Assembly: GCF_963675455.1 (NCBI RefSeq)
Contig: NZ_OY776217.1
Span: forward strand, 1,218,001-1,282,000
Direction of reading: 5' to 3'
Length of the DNA: 64,000 nucleotides
Source of the DNA: Emcibacter sp.
GTDB taxonomy: Bacteria > Pseudomonadota > Alphaproteobacteria > Sphingomonadales > Emcibacteraceae
Below the pieces are notes generated by a model. That model did no database searches. It was not told where the DNA came from and saw only the letters and a program-made list of their open reading frames with translations. Below are positions 18,302-27,032 of this stretch, piece by piece (position 1 is the stretch's first letter; the number at the start of each line of letters is the position of its first letter). The position numbers were made by a program, and so were the translations under genes.

Positions 18302-18665
18302 TGGCTTTCTCCCCGGCAGCATGGTCTTTCAGGAACTGTTTGCGGACCGGATCGAATTTCGTGTTCGCCCACCAGGTATAGATCCCGGCACAGATCATGC
18401 CGTTGATGATGACCAGAAATACAAGCACCATGCCCCAGGTGATGACGCCCCCGTCGGTAACAGCCTGACTGATGATGGGAGCGGAAAAGGCGGTCAGAAG
18501 GATATAGAGGCCATAGGGGACGGCAATGGCCAGGCTGAGCAGCAGGCTCATTCTTTTTCTCAGGCCGCAGAGCCTGTTGAATTCAGCGTCTTCAGATAGT
18601 TTCTGCAGGTACTTCTGCTGTTCTGCGGCTTTACCGCCGTACTCATCCGCCTTCTGATCCGACAT
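18294..18665 (-). CDS. yjcH: DUF485 membrane protein (YjcH-like)
   Basis: The 123-residue protein has a hydrophilic N-terminus (about 40 residues) and two membrane helices (LLLSLAIAVPYGLYILLTAF and TWGMVLVFLVIINGMICAGIYTWWANTKFD). The ending matches the DUF485 pattern. It is nearly always encoded in front of actP and overlaps it here by eight bases, which implies joint production. Its role is not established biochemically. A GGGAGC ribosome-binding site precedes ATG 18665. Confidence 0.9.
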   Translation of the reverse strand: MSDQKADEYGGKAAEQQKYLQKLSEDAEFNRLCGLRKRMSLLLSLAIAVPYGLYILLTAFSAPIISQAVTDGGVITWGMVLVFLVIINGMICAGIYTWWANTKFDPVRKQFLKDHAAGEKANG

Positions 18666-19123
18666 AAATGGGCTCCCGAAAAATTATTTTAATTATGTAA
18701 CATGGAATGGCTGTTTTACAGAAGCGCAAGAATACGCATGTTTTTTGCCGGAGGCAAGGTTTCATTTGTAACTTTTATGGCGCGAATGCTTATGTTTCAG
18801 GCTGATTTATTTTTGCCGAACGGGAGGAATCAGGCAGGAGTATCAACGGAAGCAATGCTGTCAGGAGCAGGGGCAGGAACGAATCGATCTGAAGGTTTTT
18901 GCAGCAATAATAAAACAGTTTTATATATAAAATAAATTATCGATTTTATGTTCCGTCTGTCGCCGCTTGTTAAAATATATTTTAAAACAAAGAGATATAT
19001 AATAAAAAGTATGGGATATAGGTTATGGTGTCGGGGTAGAAATAATTTCTTCTGGAGTTATTCCCAGAAATATATTAAGTTTAAAATAATTAGATAAACT
19101 CCGGCGATAAGAGGAAGAATATC
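18666..19123. promoter_or_regulatory. AT-rich divergent region between yjcH-actP and the anthranilate cluster
   Basis: These 458 bases carry no supported gene. They must contain promoters for both flanking operons. An inverted repeat TTCTGG-N8-CCAGAA (19050-19055 and 19064-19069), about 55 bases before the monooxygenase start, is a possible operator. A single TTTGTAACT half-element occurs near 18768-18776, resembling one arm of the palindrome at 26857-26872. A 77-codon frame at 18702-18935 was judged spurious. Confidence 0.4.
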
Positions 19124-21448
19124 ATGAAAATAGTTTGTCTTGGTGGCGGCCCCAGCGGGGTTTATCTGGCCATTTCCATGAAACTGCAGAACCCTGAACA
19201 TCAGATCGAGGTATACGAACGTAACCGGGCCGATGATACCTTCGGCTGGGGCGTGGTGTTTTCAGACCAGACCATGGAAAACCTTAAGACCAATGATCCG
19301 GTCAGCGCCGAAAATATGATCGGCGAACTGATTCACTGGGACGATATTGATGTTCATATCCGCGGTGAAGTGATCAAGTCCGGAGGTCACGGTTTTATCG
19401 GAATCGGCCGCCAGCGCCTTCTCGACATCCTCTATGACCGGGCCCTGGAACTGGGCGTCAAATTTCATTTCGAGACAGAATTCGAGCTCGAGGACCTGAC
19501 GACTCGCTTTGCCGACGCGGATCTGATTGTGGCGGCTGACGGCCTGAACTCCAAGGTCCGCAACAATAATCTCGAGGCCTTCGATTGCGATATTGACATG
19601 CGGCCGAACAAATTCGTCTGGCTCGGCACTCATCAGCGATTCGATGACGCCTTCACGTTCATTTTTGAAAAGACCGAACACGGCTGGATCTGGGTGCATG
19701 CCTACCAGTTCGATAACGAGACCTCCACCTTCATCGTTGAATGCGGCCCGGAAACCTATGATGCCTGGGGTTTCGAACATATGGACCACGAGGAAAGCGC
19801 CGAAACCTGTCGCAAGATTTTTGAAAAATACCTCGGCGGCCATGACCTGATGACCAAATCGGCCCATATCCGCGGATCCGCCTGGATCAATTTCCCGCGG
19901 GTACTGTGCCACACCTGGGTCAAGGACAATATTGTGCTGATCGGCGATGCGGCCCATACCGCCCATTTCTCTATCGGATCCGGTACCAAGCTTGGTTTCG
20001 AGGATGCGATCAGTCTGGCAAAGCATCTCAACTCCGGTCAGGATGTGCGGGAGGCCCTGGTCAGTTATCAGGACGAGCGCGAACTCGAGGCCCTGAAGCT
20101 GCAGTCCGCGGCCCGCAACTCCATGTCCTGGTTCGAGGAGCTGGACCGTTATCTTGATTTCGATCCGACCCAGTTCACCTACAGCCTGCTGACCCGGTCC
20201 CAGAGGGTCAGTCATGAGAACCTGCGGCTGCGTGACGGTAAATGGCTGGAAGGGGTGGAAAAATGGTTTGCGGACCGGGCCTACAAGGCGGTCGGCAAGG
20301 AAAAACCGGCGGGACGGGTTCCGCCCATGTTTACGCCCTATAAAATCCGCAATATGGAACTTGCCAACCGGGTGGTGGTATCCCCCATGTCCATGTATTC
20401 GGCCAAAGACGGCCTGATCAATGATTTCCATTTCATTCATTACGGCGCCCGGGCCATGGGCGGGGCCGGCCTACTGTTCACGGAAATGACCGATATTTCC
20501 GCCGACGGCCGTATCACGCCGGGCTGTGCCGGGATCTATACCGACGAACAGATGCAGGCCTGGAAGCGGGTTGTGGATTTCGTTCATGGCAACAGCCAGG
20601 CGAAAATCGCCATGCAGCTGGCCCATGCCGGACGCAAGGGCTCTACCAAAGTGGGCTGGGAAGGTTACGATATGCCGCTTGACGAGGGCAACTGGGAGCT
20701 GATTGCCCCGTCTGCGATTGCCTGGGATGACAAGAATCAGGTTCCCCGGGAGATGGCCCGGGATGATATGGACCGGGTCCGCGACGATTTTGTCGCAGCG
20801 GTAAAACGGGCCGACCAGGCCGGCTTTGACATGATCGAGATGCATGCCGGCCACGGTTATCTGCTGTCCAGCTTCATTACGCCGGTCAGCAATAAACGCA
20901 CCGACGACTATGGCGGACCTCTGGAAAACCGTCTGCGTTTTCCGCTGGAGGTCTTCAATGCCATGCGCGCGGCCTGGCCGGCGGACAAACCCATGTCCGT
21001 GCGGATTTCCTCCACCGACTGGGTCGGTGAGGACGGCGTGACACCGGAAGAAGCGGTGCTGATTTCCAAGGCCTTTGTCGAGGCCGGGGCCGATATTATC
21101 GACGTGTCCACAGGCCAGACCCTGCCGGTACACAAGGTCAACCCGGTGTTCGGCCGCATGTTCCAGACCCCGATGGCCGACCAGATCCGTAACGAGGGTC
21201 ATGTGTCCACCATGGCGGTCGGAAATATCTTTGAAACCGACCATGTAAACAGTATCCTTGCCGCCGGACGTGCGGATCTTGTGATGATCGGCCGGCCGCA
21301 CCTGATGGATCCGCAATGGACGATCCGCAGTGCCGCCGAACAGGAATATCACGGGCCTGCGGTTCAGGTGCCGAAACAATATCTTACCGCCTTCACCCAG
21401 CTCGAGACTAATCTCAAGCGGGCGGCAGAGATGGCCCTGAACGCTTAG
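19124..21448 (+). CDS. abmA: 2-aminobenzoyl-CoA monooxygenase/reductase (fused flavoenzyme)
   Basis: This 774-residue fusion has an N-terminal FAD aromatic monooxygenase like salicylyl-CoA 5-hydroxylase (residues about 1-380; FAD motifs [12 protein letters not shown] and [15 protein letters not shown] near 273). The C-terminal half is an old-yellow-enzyme-type FMN reductase (about 395-770; [45 protein letters not shown]). That order and length match the Azoarcus evansii enzyme, which hydroxylates and then reduces 2-aminobenzoyl-CoA in aerobic anthranilate breakdown. The matching CoA ligase lies at 22928, which strongly supports the assignment. A GAGGAA ribosome-binding site precedes the start. 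The symbol follows A. evansii nomenclature from memory. Confidence 0.85.
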   Translation: MKIVCLGGGPSGVYLAISMKLQNPEHQIEVYERNRADDTFGWGVVFSDQTMENLKTNDPVSAENMIGELIHWDDIDVHIRGEVIKSGGHGFIGIGRQRLLDILYDRALELGVKFHFETEFELEDLTTRFADADLIVAADGLNSKVRNNNLEAFDCDIDMRPNKFVWLGTHQRFDDAFTFIFEKTEHGWIWVHAYQFDNETSTFIVECGPETYDAWGFEHMDHEESAETCRKIFEKYLGGHDLMTKSAHIRGSAWINFPRVLCHTWVKDNIVLIGDAAHTAHFSIGSGTKLGFEDAISLAKHLNSGQDVREALVSYQDERELEALKLQSAARNSMSWFEELDRYLDFDPTQFTYSLLTRSQRVSHENLRLRDGKWLEGVEKWFADRAYKAVGKEKPAGRVPPMFTPYKIRNMELANRVVVSPMSMYSAKDGLINDFHFIHYGARAMGGAGLLFTEMTDISADGRITPGCAGIYTDEQMQAWKRVVDFVHGNSQAKIAMQLAHAGRKGSTKVGWEGYDMPLDEGNWELIAPSAIAWDDKNQVPREMARDDMDRVRDDFVAAVKRADQAGFDMIEMHAGHGYLLSSFITPVSNKRTDDYGGPLENRLRFPLEVFNAMRAAWPADKPMSVRISSTDWVGEDGVTPEEAVLISKAFVEAGADIIDVSTGQTLPVHKVNPVFGRMFQTPMADQIRNEGHVSTMAVGNIFETDHVNSILAAGRADLVMIGRPHLMDPQWTIRSAAEQEYHGPAVQVPKQYLTAFTQLETNLKRAAEMALNA

Positions 21449-21464
21449 GGTAATATATTTCCGG

Positions 21465-21510
21465 AAAATGCGTCCGCTCGGGGTATTTCAGAGGCGGGCG
21501 CATTTTCTTA
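21465..21510 (+). terminator. Probable intrinsic terminator or processing hairpin
   Basis: A 13-bp stem with one G-U wobble (AAAATGCGTCCGC at 21465-21477 with GCGGGCGCATTTT at 21494-21506) is followed by CTTATTTA. It lies between the monooxygenase and SDR genes and could lower expression of the downstream genes. Confidence 0.65.
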
Positions 21511-21529
21511 TTTAATGAAGGAGCATGTC

Positions 21530-22309
21530 GTGAGTGAGTTAAATCAGGGAAAACTTCAGGGTAAACATGCCGTGGTGACCGGCGGCGGCCGGGGAATCGG
21601 GGCGGCAATCGCTGATGCTCTGGCCGCGGAAGGCGTGCGCCTGACCCTGCTCGGTCGCAACGAAGAGGTTCTGAAAGCGAAGGCGGAAACGCTGCCTGAC
21701 GCGGTGCCGCTGGCCTGTGACGTGACCAACCGTGACGCTGTGGAGGATATTTTCGGCAAAGCCCGGGAAAATTACGGTCCGGTGGATATACTGGTCAATA
21801 ATGCGGGGGCGGCGCATCCCTCGCCCTTTATGAAAACGTCCCCCGATGATCTGCAGGCAATGCTGGACGTTAATCTCATGGGTCCCTGGCACTGCATCCA
21901 GGCGGCCCTGCCGGACATGCTGGAAAAAGGCAACGGCCGGATTGTCAATATCGCCAGCACAGCGGCGCTGATCGGTTATAAATATGTGACAGCCTATTCG
22001 GCGGCCAAACATGCGGTCCAGGGCATGACCCGGTCCCTGGCGCTGGAACTGGCCAACAAGGGAATTACCATAAATTCCGTCTGTCCCGGATTTACAGAAA
22101 CGGATATTGCATTTGATGCAATAGAGAATATTATGAACAAAACCGGACGAAGCCGGGATGAGGCAATTGCAGAACTGGCCAAACATAACCCGCAAAAGCG
22201 GTTTATTCAGCCGGAAGAGGTTGCCTCGGCAGTGCTTTGGCTGTGTGAGGACATAAACAGAAGTATGACCGGACAGGCCATTTCCGTGGCTGGCGGGGAG
22301 GTAATGTAA
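21530..22309 (+). CDS. SDR-family oxidoreductase (3-hydroxyacyl-CoA dehydrogenase-like)
   Basis: The 259-residue short-chain dehydrogenase shows the cofactor motif TGGGRGIG (TGxxxGxG), the NNAG motif, and the catalytic Ser/Tyr/Lys set (NIAST ... YSAAK). A GTG start at 21530 is preferred because AAGGAG sits six bases upstream. The ATG at 21515 would overlap that site. It lies between the monooxygenase/reductase and the ligase, so it probably oxidises a hydroxyacyl-CoA intermediate of the ring-cleaved anthranilate product. That is an inference from position. The sequence also resembles 3-hydroxybutyrate dehydrogenases. Confidence 0.83.
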   Translation: MSELNQGKLQGKHAVVTGGGRGIGAAIADALAAEGVRLTLLGRNEEVLKAKAETLPDAVPLACDVTNRDAVEDIFGKARENYGPVDILVNNAGAAHPSPFMKTSPDDLQAMLDVNLMGPWHCIQAALPDMLEKGNGRIVNIASTAALIGYKYVTAYSAAKHAVQGMTRSLALELANKGITINSVCPGFTETDIAFDAIENIMNKTGRSRDEAIAELAKHNPQKRFIQPEEVASAVLWLCEDINRSMTGQAISVAGGEVM

Positions 22310-22320
22310 GCCTGGAACAG

Positions 22321-22812
22321 ATGGTGAAACCGGATAGCAAGACACTGTGCAAAAAAAGACTTGGCCTGTGGTTGCGCCTTTTTGCAGATACAGCCCTGAT
22401 TGAAAAGCAGACCCGACGTCTTCTCCGAAGTCATTTTGGCGTTACCCTGCCGCAGTTCGATCTGATGGCGGCCCTTGACCGGGCCCCCGGCGGCCTGACT
22501 ATGGGGGAGCTCTCGAAACAGCTTCTGGTCTCCAACGGCAATGTCACCGGAGTGGTTGAGCGGCTGCAGCAGGAAGGTCTGGTCAAGCGCTGGCCTCTGC
22601 CCACCGACCGGCGTATCTATAGTGTCGGTCTGACCGCCAAGGGGCGAAGCGCCTTCCGGGAAATGGCCGAAAGTCACCGTGACTGGGTCAATGATATTTT
22701 ATCAGACCTCGATGAAGGGACCGTTGAGGAAATGACCAGACATCTGGACTTTTTGCGGGAAAGCCTGAAAAAAAAGGCGGAAGCAGAGACTTCTGTCAAA
22801 AATAAAAAATAG
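22321..22812 (+). CDS. MarR-family transcriptional regulator
   Basis: This is a 163-residue winged-helix regulator. The HTH is in LTMGELSKQLLVSNGNVTGVVERLQQEGLVKRW (residues about 62-94). The wing LPTDRRIYSVGLTAKG is the classic MarR signature, and the C-terminal dimerisation helix is lysine-rich. It begins 11 bases after the SDR stop and precedes the CoA ligase, so it probably controls this cluster. The ligand may be an aromatic acyl-CoA, as for other MarR regulators of aromatic degradation, but that is inference. No clear Shine-Dalgarno fixes the start. Confidence 0.85.
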   Translation: MVKPDSKTLCKKRLGLWLRLFADTALIEKQTRRLLRSHFGVTLPQFDLMAALDRAPGGLTMGELSKQLLVSNGNVTGVVERLQQEGLVKRWPLPTDRRIYSVGLTAKGRSAFREMAESHRDWVNDILSDLDEGTVEEMTRHLDFLRESLKKKAEAETSVKNKK

Positions 22813-22816
22813 AACA

Positions 22817-22869
22817 ATGCCGGTTCCGGATGGACCCGGCTGTTCTGACCCATAACCATAAACCGGCAT
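22817..22869 (+). repeat. Nine-base inverted repeat in the leader of the CoA ligase gene
   Basis: ATGCCGGTT (22817-22825) and AACCGGCAT (22861-22869) are perfect complements separated by 35 bases that themselves contain short CCGG pairs. It may be an operator or an mRNA stem. No T-run follows, so a terminator is unlikely. Confidence 0.35.
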
Positions 22870-22927
22870 GACAGTAATCCAGGACGGATCAGACTTGCAG
22901 TTGAAAGACAATAATCGGAGAATATAA

Positions 22928-24547
22928 ATGTCTTTGCCAACTGCCCATGAGGACACCTTCGCCCGTGATCGACTTCCCGATTCGGAGGACTGGCCCTGCT
23001 TTCTTTTGGACCTTCCCGAACTCCACTATCCTGAGCGCCTGAATGCGGCGGCGGAACTGCTCGACCGGCATATTCAGGCCGGTGACGGCGATCGTATCGC
23101 GGTGGTTTTCGAGGACAACCAATGGACCTATGCGCAATTGGCTGAAAAGGCAAACCAGGTGGCTCATGTGCTGACCCGGGATATGGGGCTGGTGCCCGGC
23201 AACCGGGTTCTGCTCAGGGGCTTTAACAATCCGATGATGGTGGCGAGCTGGTTCGGGGTGCTGAAGGCCGGCGGCATTGCGGTGGCGACCATGCCGATGC
23301 TTCGCGCGCGCGATCTGGCGCCGATTGTCGAAAAGGCGAAGATCAGTCATGCCCTTTGTGACGAGAGGCTGGCAGAGGAGCTGGAAAAAACCAGGGCTCT
23401 TGGTGAAAATCTGGCCCGGATCGGATATTTTTCGGCCCTGGGAGAAAGCAAAACGGACTTTGACAGGACCATGGCCAGAAAGTCGAAGAAATTTGATCCC
23501 GTGCCGACCCTGTCCGATGATGTGGCGCTTATCGCCTTTACCAGCGGCACCACCGGCAAGCCCAAGGGCACCGTTCATTTCCATCGGGATATTATGTCCA
23601 TGTGTCATTGTGTGGGTCAGGATCTTCTGGGGATAAAAGTTGGGGACCGGGTCATTGGCAGTCCGCCCATTGCTTTCACATTCGGCCTCGGGGCGCTGGT
23701 CACCTTTCCCCTCCAAGCGGGAGCAACGGTCATTCTGCTGGAAAACGGATCGCCGCCCAGTCTGGCCAAGGCCATCGAAAGATACCGGGCAAGCTGGTGT
23801 TTTACGGCGCCGACCGCTTACCGGGCCATGCTTGGTGAGCTTGATGAGGTGGATCTGTCCAGCCTGAAGAACTGTGTTTCGGCCGGGGAACATCTGCCGC
23901 TGCCCGTGTTCGAGAGCTGGAAAAAGGCGACCGGGATTTCCCTTATTAATGGCCTGGGATCCACCGAGATGATTCATATTTTTATCTCGGCCGCCGGCAG
24001 GGACATTCGACCGGGGGCTACAGGCAAGGCCATCGGGGGATATCAGGCCCGGGTGGTCGATGAAGAACTGAAGGATGTGCCGGTCGGCGAGGTGGGCAAA
24101 CTGGCGGTGCGCGGCCCGACAGGCTGTCGTTATCTGGATGACGAGCGCCAGAAGGTGTATGTGCAGGACGGCTGGAACCTGACTGGCGATGCCTACCGGA
24201 TGGACGAAGACGGATATTTCTGGTTCATGGCCCGGACCGACGATATGATTGTTTCCTCGGGATATAATATCAGCGGCCCGGAGGTGGAGGAGGTGCTGTT
24301 GTCGCATCCGGCCGTGCAGGAATGCGCGGTCATAGGCGCGCCGGATCCGCAGAGGGGGCAGGTCGTCAAGGCCTTTGTTGTTCCGACAGAGCCCTATGAG
24401 GGATGCAGCAAGCTTGTGCTGGCCCTGCAGGATCATGTAAAGGAACATATAGCGCCTTATAAATATCCGCGGGAGATTGCCTTTCTCGATAAGCTGCCGA
24501 AAACCGAGACAGGCAAGATTCAGCGGTTTAAACTAAAGAATCTGTAG
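22928..24547 (+). CDS. abmG: 2-aminobenzoate--CoA ligase
   Basis: This 539-residue AMP-forming ligase of the benzoate-CoA ligase group activates anthranilate to 2-aminobenzoyl-CoA. The N-terminus (TAHEDTFARDRLP ... LPELHYPERLNAAAELLDRH) is characteristic of annotated 2-aminobenzoate ligases. Core motifs are IAFTSGTTGKPKGT (about residue 203), NGLGSTEM, LTGDAYRMDEDGYFWFMARTDDMIVSSG and the catalytic Lys in KTETGKIQRFKL. It supplies the substrate of the fused monooxygenase/reductase encoded upstream. The symbol is used by analogy with Azoarcus evansii. Confidence 0.85.
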   Translation: MSLPTAHEDTFARDRLPDSEDWPCFLLDLPELHYPERLNAAAELLDRHIQAGDGDRIAVVFEDNQWTYAQLAEKANQVAHVLTRDMGLVPGNRVLLRGFNNPMMVASWFGVLKAGGIAVATMPMLRARDLAPIVEKAKISHALCDERLAEELEKTRALGENLARIGYFSALGESKTDFDRTMARKSKKFDPVPTLSDDVALIAFTSGTTGKPKGTVHFHRDIMSMCHCVGQDLLGIKVGDRVIGSPPIAFTFGLGALVTFPLQAGATVILLENGSPPSLAKAIERYRASWCFTAPTAYRAMLGELDEVDLSSLKNCVSAGEHLPLPVFESWKKATGISLINGLGSTEMIHIFISAAGRDIRPGATGKAIGGYQARVVDEELKDVPVGEVGKLAVRGPTGCRYLDDERQKVYVQDGWNLTGDAYRMDEDGYFWFMARTDDMIVSSGYNISGPEVEEVLLSHPAVQECAVIGAPDPQRGQVVKAFVVPTEPYEGCSKLVLALQDHVKEHIAPYKYPREIAFLDKLPKTETGKIQRFKLKNL

Positions 24548-24589
24548 GGCCTATCAAAAAGGCCCCGTGCAGGATAACTGGAGCAGTTG

Positions 24590-24835
24590 ATGAAAAATTT
24601 CTTTGTGAAAATTAAATGCGATCTCGGCAAGGCCTACGATGTGGCGGCCGCCCTGGTCGACCGCCTCGAGGACAAGGTTGAGGAAGTCTATTCCATTTCC
24701 GGCGAGTTTGACCTGATCATGAAAATCAGGCTGGACGAGGATGAGGATGTAGGCCAGTTCGTTAATGAGCATGTGCACGCCATTGAGGGAATCAAGGATA
24801 CCTTCACGCTGATTGCCTTCAAGGCCTTTAAATAA
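24590..24835 (+). CDS. Stand-alone Lrp/AsnC ligand-binding (RAM) domain protein
   Basis: The 81-residue protein corresponds only to the effector-binding beta-alpha-beta domain of Lrp/AsnC regulators (FFVKIKCDLGKAYDVAAALV ... VYSISGEFDLIMKIRL ... FVNEHVHAIEGIKDTFTLIAF). There is no DNA-binding domain. Such proteins form ring oligomers that bind amino acids or other small molecules. The function is unknown in general. It follows the CoA ligase by 42 bases and may belong to the anthranilate transcript. ATG 24590 is chosen with GGAG seven bases upstream. Confidence 0.8.
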   Translation: MKNFFVKIKCDLGKAYDVAAALVDRLEDKVEEVYSISGEFDLIMKIRLDEDEDVGQFVNEHVHAIEGIKDTFTLIAFKAFK

Positions 24836-24857
24836 TTTCCTGTATGATGTCGTCATT

Positions 24858-24925
24858 CCCCTGTCACATACTCCATTGATATGGATCAGTGAAAACAGGG
24901 GCCTGTCCCTGTATGACACCCCTGT
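24858..24925 (+). promoter_or_regulatory. hemN leader with FNR/FixK-type box and alternative inverted repeats
   Basis: TTGATATGGATCAG at 24876-24889 matches the FNR/FixK consensus TTGAT-N4-ATCAA at nine of ten positions, about 57 bases before the hemN start. The box is flanked by CCCCTGT (24858-24864) and ACAGGGG (24895-24901). A second CCCCTGT (24919-24925) can pair with the same ACAGGGG, so two hairpins are mutually exclusive. Oxygen control of an oxygen-independent heme enzyme is the expected biology. Confidence 0.65.
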
Positions 24926-24946
24926 GAGGGAAAACAAGGTGAACAG

Positions 24947-26350
24947 ATGACGGCTCTCAGGAAGAATTCAGATTTTACAGGGCAAAAGCCACAGGTGGCC
25001 CCTGCACGTCAGCCGCGCCTGCCACGCTATACCAGTTATCCGACGGCGTTGCAGTTTGGAGAGCTTGACGGACGCGATCATATGGCCTGGCTTGGCGACC
25101 TTCCGGCGGAGGATCCTGTTAGCCTTTATTTCCATATTCCTTTTTGTGACCAGTTATGCTGGTTCTGCGGGTGCTACACCCATATTTCCAACAAATATGA
25201 GCCGGTTAAAAAATACCTGGAGAGTTTGCTGAAGGAACTGGCCTGGACGTCTTCCCTGACCGGCCGGCGGAAGGTAAGCCATATTCACTTCGGCGGCGGT
25301 TCCCCGACCATTCTGGAAGCAGAGGATTTTGAACGGCTGATGTCGGTTGTCCAGGAGGCCTATGAAATCCTTCCTGGGGCGGAAATTGCGGTGGAAGTGG
25401 ACCCCAGGACCCTGAGCCGGGACAAGGTGAATGCCTATGGTCGTTGCGGGGTCAACCGGGTCAGTATGGGAATCCAGGATTTCGACGAAAAGGTCCAGAA
25501 AACCATCAATCGTATCCAGTCCACCGAACTGATTGAAAGCTGCCTGCGCTGGTTTAAAACTGTCGGTATTCGGAATATTAATTTTGATCTGATCTATGGC
25601 CTGCCGAACCAGACAGAGGCAACGATCCGGCAGACCGTATTGCAGACGGCCTTTTACAAACCGTCCCGTATTGCCCTGTTCGGGTATGCCCATGTGCCGT
25701 GGATGAAAAAACACCAGGCGCTGATCGGTGCCGAGATGCTGCCGGACCAGGCGCAACGCCAGGCCATGTTCGACATTGCCAGCCGGACGCTGGTGGATTG
25801 CGGTTATCAGGCCATCGGGCTCGATCATTTCGCCCTGCCGGGAGATACTCTCCTGGACGCCCACGACAGGGGGACGCTGCGGCGGAACTTCCAGGGATAC
25901 ACGGCCGATAATGCCGACAGCCTGATCGGTTTCGGGGCCTCGGCCATCAGTTCCCTGCCGGGCGGATATGCCCAGAATACAACGGATATGAAAGCCTATC
26001 ACCAGCAGACCGGGGTCGGGGAAAGCCCGGTGGTGCGCGGCGTGAAAGTAACGGCGGCGGACCAACTGGTGCGGCAACTTATTTCGGACCTGATGTGTTA
26101 CCAGCAGGTTGATCCGGAGGCGCGGGCCCGGGAATTCGGCCAGTCCTATGATTTTAAACGGGAATATGCGGCGCTGGGTGAACTTCTTGATGCGGGTTAT
26201 ATGGAGGTAAAAGGGTCCTGTTTCCGGATTACAGAGGCCGGCAGCCCTTATCTCAGGGCCATCTGTTCTGTTTTTGACCGGTATCTGCCGGCAAACTTCG
26301 AGAAAAATCCCGATATCCTGCACCGCTGCCTGCACGAGAGTGAGGGCTGA
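24947..26350 (+). CDS. hemN: Oxygen-independent coproporphyrinogen III oxidase
   Basis: This 467-residue radical-SAM enzyme decarboxylates coproporphyrinogen III to protoporphyrinogen IX without oxygen. The cluster-binding motif is CDQLCWFCGC (about residues 68-77, CxxxCxxC). It is followed by HFGGGSPTIL and EVDPRTL, typical of HemN rather than the HemW chaperone. The extended N-terminus RYTSYPTALQF is also diagnostic of true HemN. An FNR/FixK-like box upstream suggests induction at low oxygen. The gene stands alone, with a convergent MarR gene eight bases after its stop. Confidence 0.94.
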   Translation: MTALRKNSDFTGQKPQVAPARQPRLPRYTSYPTALQFGELDGRDHMAWLGDLPAEDPVSLYFHIPFCDQLCWFCGCYTHISNKYEPVKKYLESLLKELAWTSSLTGRRKVSHIHFGGGSPTILEAEDFERLMSVVQEAYEILPGAEIAVEVDPRTLSRDKVNAYGRCGVNRVSMGIQDFDEKVQKTINRIQSTELIESCLRWFKTVGIRNINFDLIYGLPNQTEATIRQTVLQTAFYKPSRIALFGYAHVPWMKKHQALIGAEMLPDQAQRQAMFDIASRTLVDCGYQAIGLDHFALPGDTLLDAHDRGTLRRNFQGYTADNADSLIGFGASAISSLPGGYAQNTTDMKAYHQQTGVGESPVVRGVKVTAADQLVRQLISDLMCYQQVDPEARAREFGQSYDFKREYAALGELLDAGYMEVKGSCFRITEAGSPYLRAICSVFDRYLPANFEKNPDILHRCLHESEG

Positions 26351-26358
26351 TCGAAAAC

Positions 26359-26820
26359 TCACCCTTCGTGGGTGACCTCCGCCCGTTGTGTCAGTTTGGT
26401 GATAAGCCGATCAAGTTCTTCTGTTTCCGTATCGTTCAGGGTTTCCAGGAGAACGGTTTCATAGTCGGTCACGAGCGGTTCGATCTGGTTATATATGTCC
26501 TGGCCCTGTTCGGTCAGGTTGAGGATGGAGCGCCGCCGGTCTTCCCGGGCGTAGGAGCGCTGAACCAGACCCTTGTCCAGAAGACTGTTCACGGCCCGGC
26601 TGACAGCCACCTTGTCTAGGGCTGTTTTCTCGGTCACATCTGCAGCGGATATATTGGGGAACCGATGCAGATGGGCCATCACTTTCCATTCCGGCGGGGC
26701 GATGCTGAATTTGTCGCTATAGATCGCCGCAAGCCGCCGGCCAATAATATTGGACAGGTAGGAGAGCCGGTAGGGAAGAAAGTTTTCCAGAAGGAGGGGG
26801 CTGTTTTTGTTTTTTTTCAT
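26359..26820 (-). CDS. MarR-family transcriptional regulator, probable regulator of the homogentisate operon
   Basis: The product is a 153-residue winged-helix protein. The HTH is SAADVTEKTALDKVAVSRAVNSLLDKGLVQR and the wing is YAREDRRRSILNLTEQG. It is transcribed divergently from hmgA. A perfect palindrome with 7-base arms (26857-26872) lies 37 bases upstream of its start and is a strong candidate operator for both directions. The effector could be homogentisate or a downstream intermediate (inference). Confidence 0.87.
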   Translation of the reverse strand: MKKNKNSPLLLENFLPYRLSYLSNIIGRRLAAIYSDKFSIAPPEWKVMAHLHRFPNISAADVTEKTALDKVAVSRAVNSLLDKGLVQRSYAREDRRRSILNLTEQGQDIYNQIEPLVTDYETVLLETLNDTETEELDRLITKLTQRAEVTHEG

Positions 26821-26856
26821 ATTAAAAAATTGGGTCCGGTATATATTTCTTGATTA

Positions 26857-26872
26857 AGTTACAAATGTAACT
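26857..26872. promoter_or_regulatory. Palindromic MarR-type operator AGTTACA-AA-TGTAACT
   Basis: The two seven-base arms are perfect complements with a two-base spacer, in the gap between the divergent MarR regulator and hmgA. The size and symmetry fit MarR dimers. A TTGACA (26960-26965) and a GACAGCTGTC palindrome (26967-26976) lie further towards hmgA. Confidence 0.6.
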
Positions 26873-27032
26873 ATAATGCCTCCGCATAGGGAGTGTCGGA
26901 GAAAGTTATCATTCTTTGCAAAAGCAGGCACCAAGTTTTTTGTTTGGTGAAGTCTGGTGTTGACAGGACAGCTGTCGGATATATCGGCTTTCTTCCACTC
27001 GTTTCACTATTTTCTGGATTAAAGGACAGGAC

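Noticed and set aside
18702..18935. 77-codon plus-strand frame between yjcH and the anthranilate cluster
   Set aside because: It has no ribosome-binding site, a random-looking composition and no recognisable domain. It lies in AT-rich promoter DNA.
26960..26985. TTGACA and TATATC as a sigma-70 promoter for hmgA
   Set aside because: The spacer is only 14 bases, too short for a confident promoter call, although the region probably contains the promoter.
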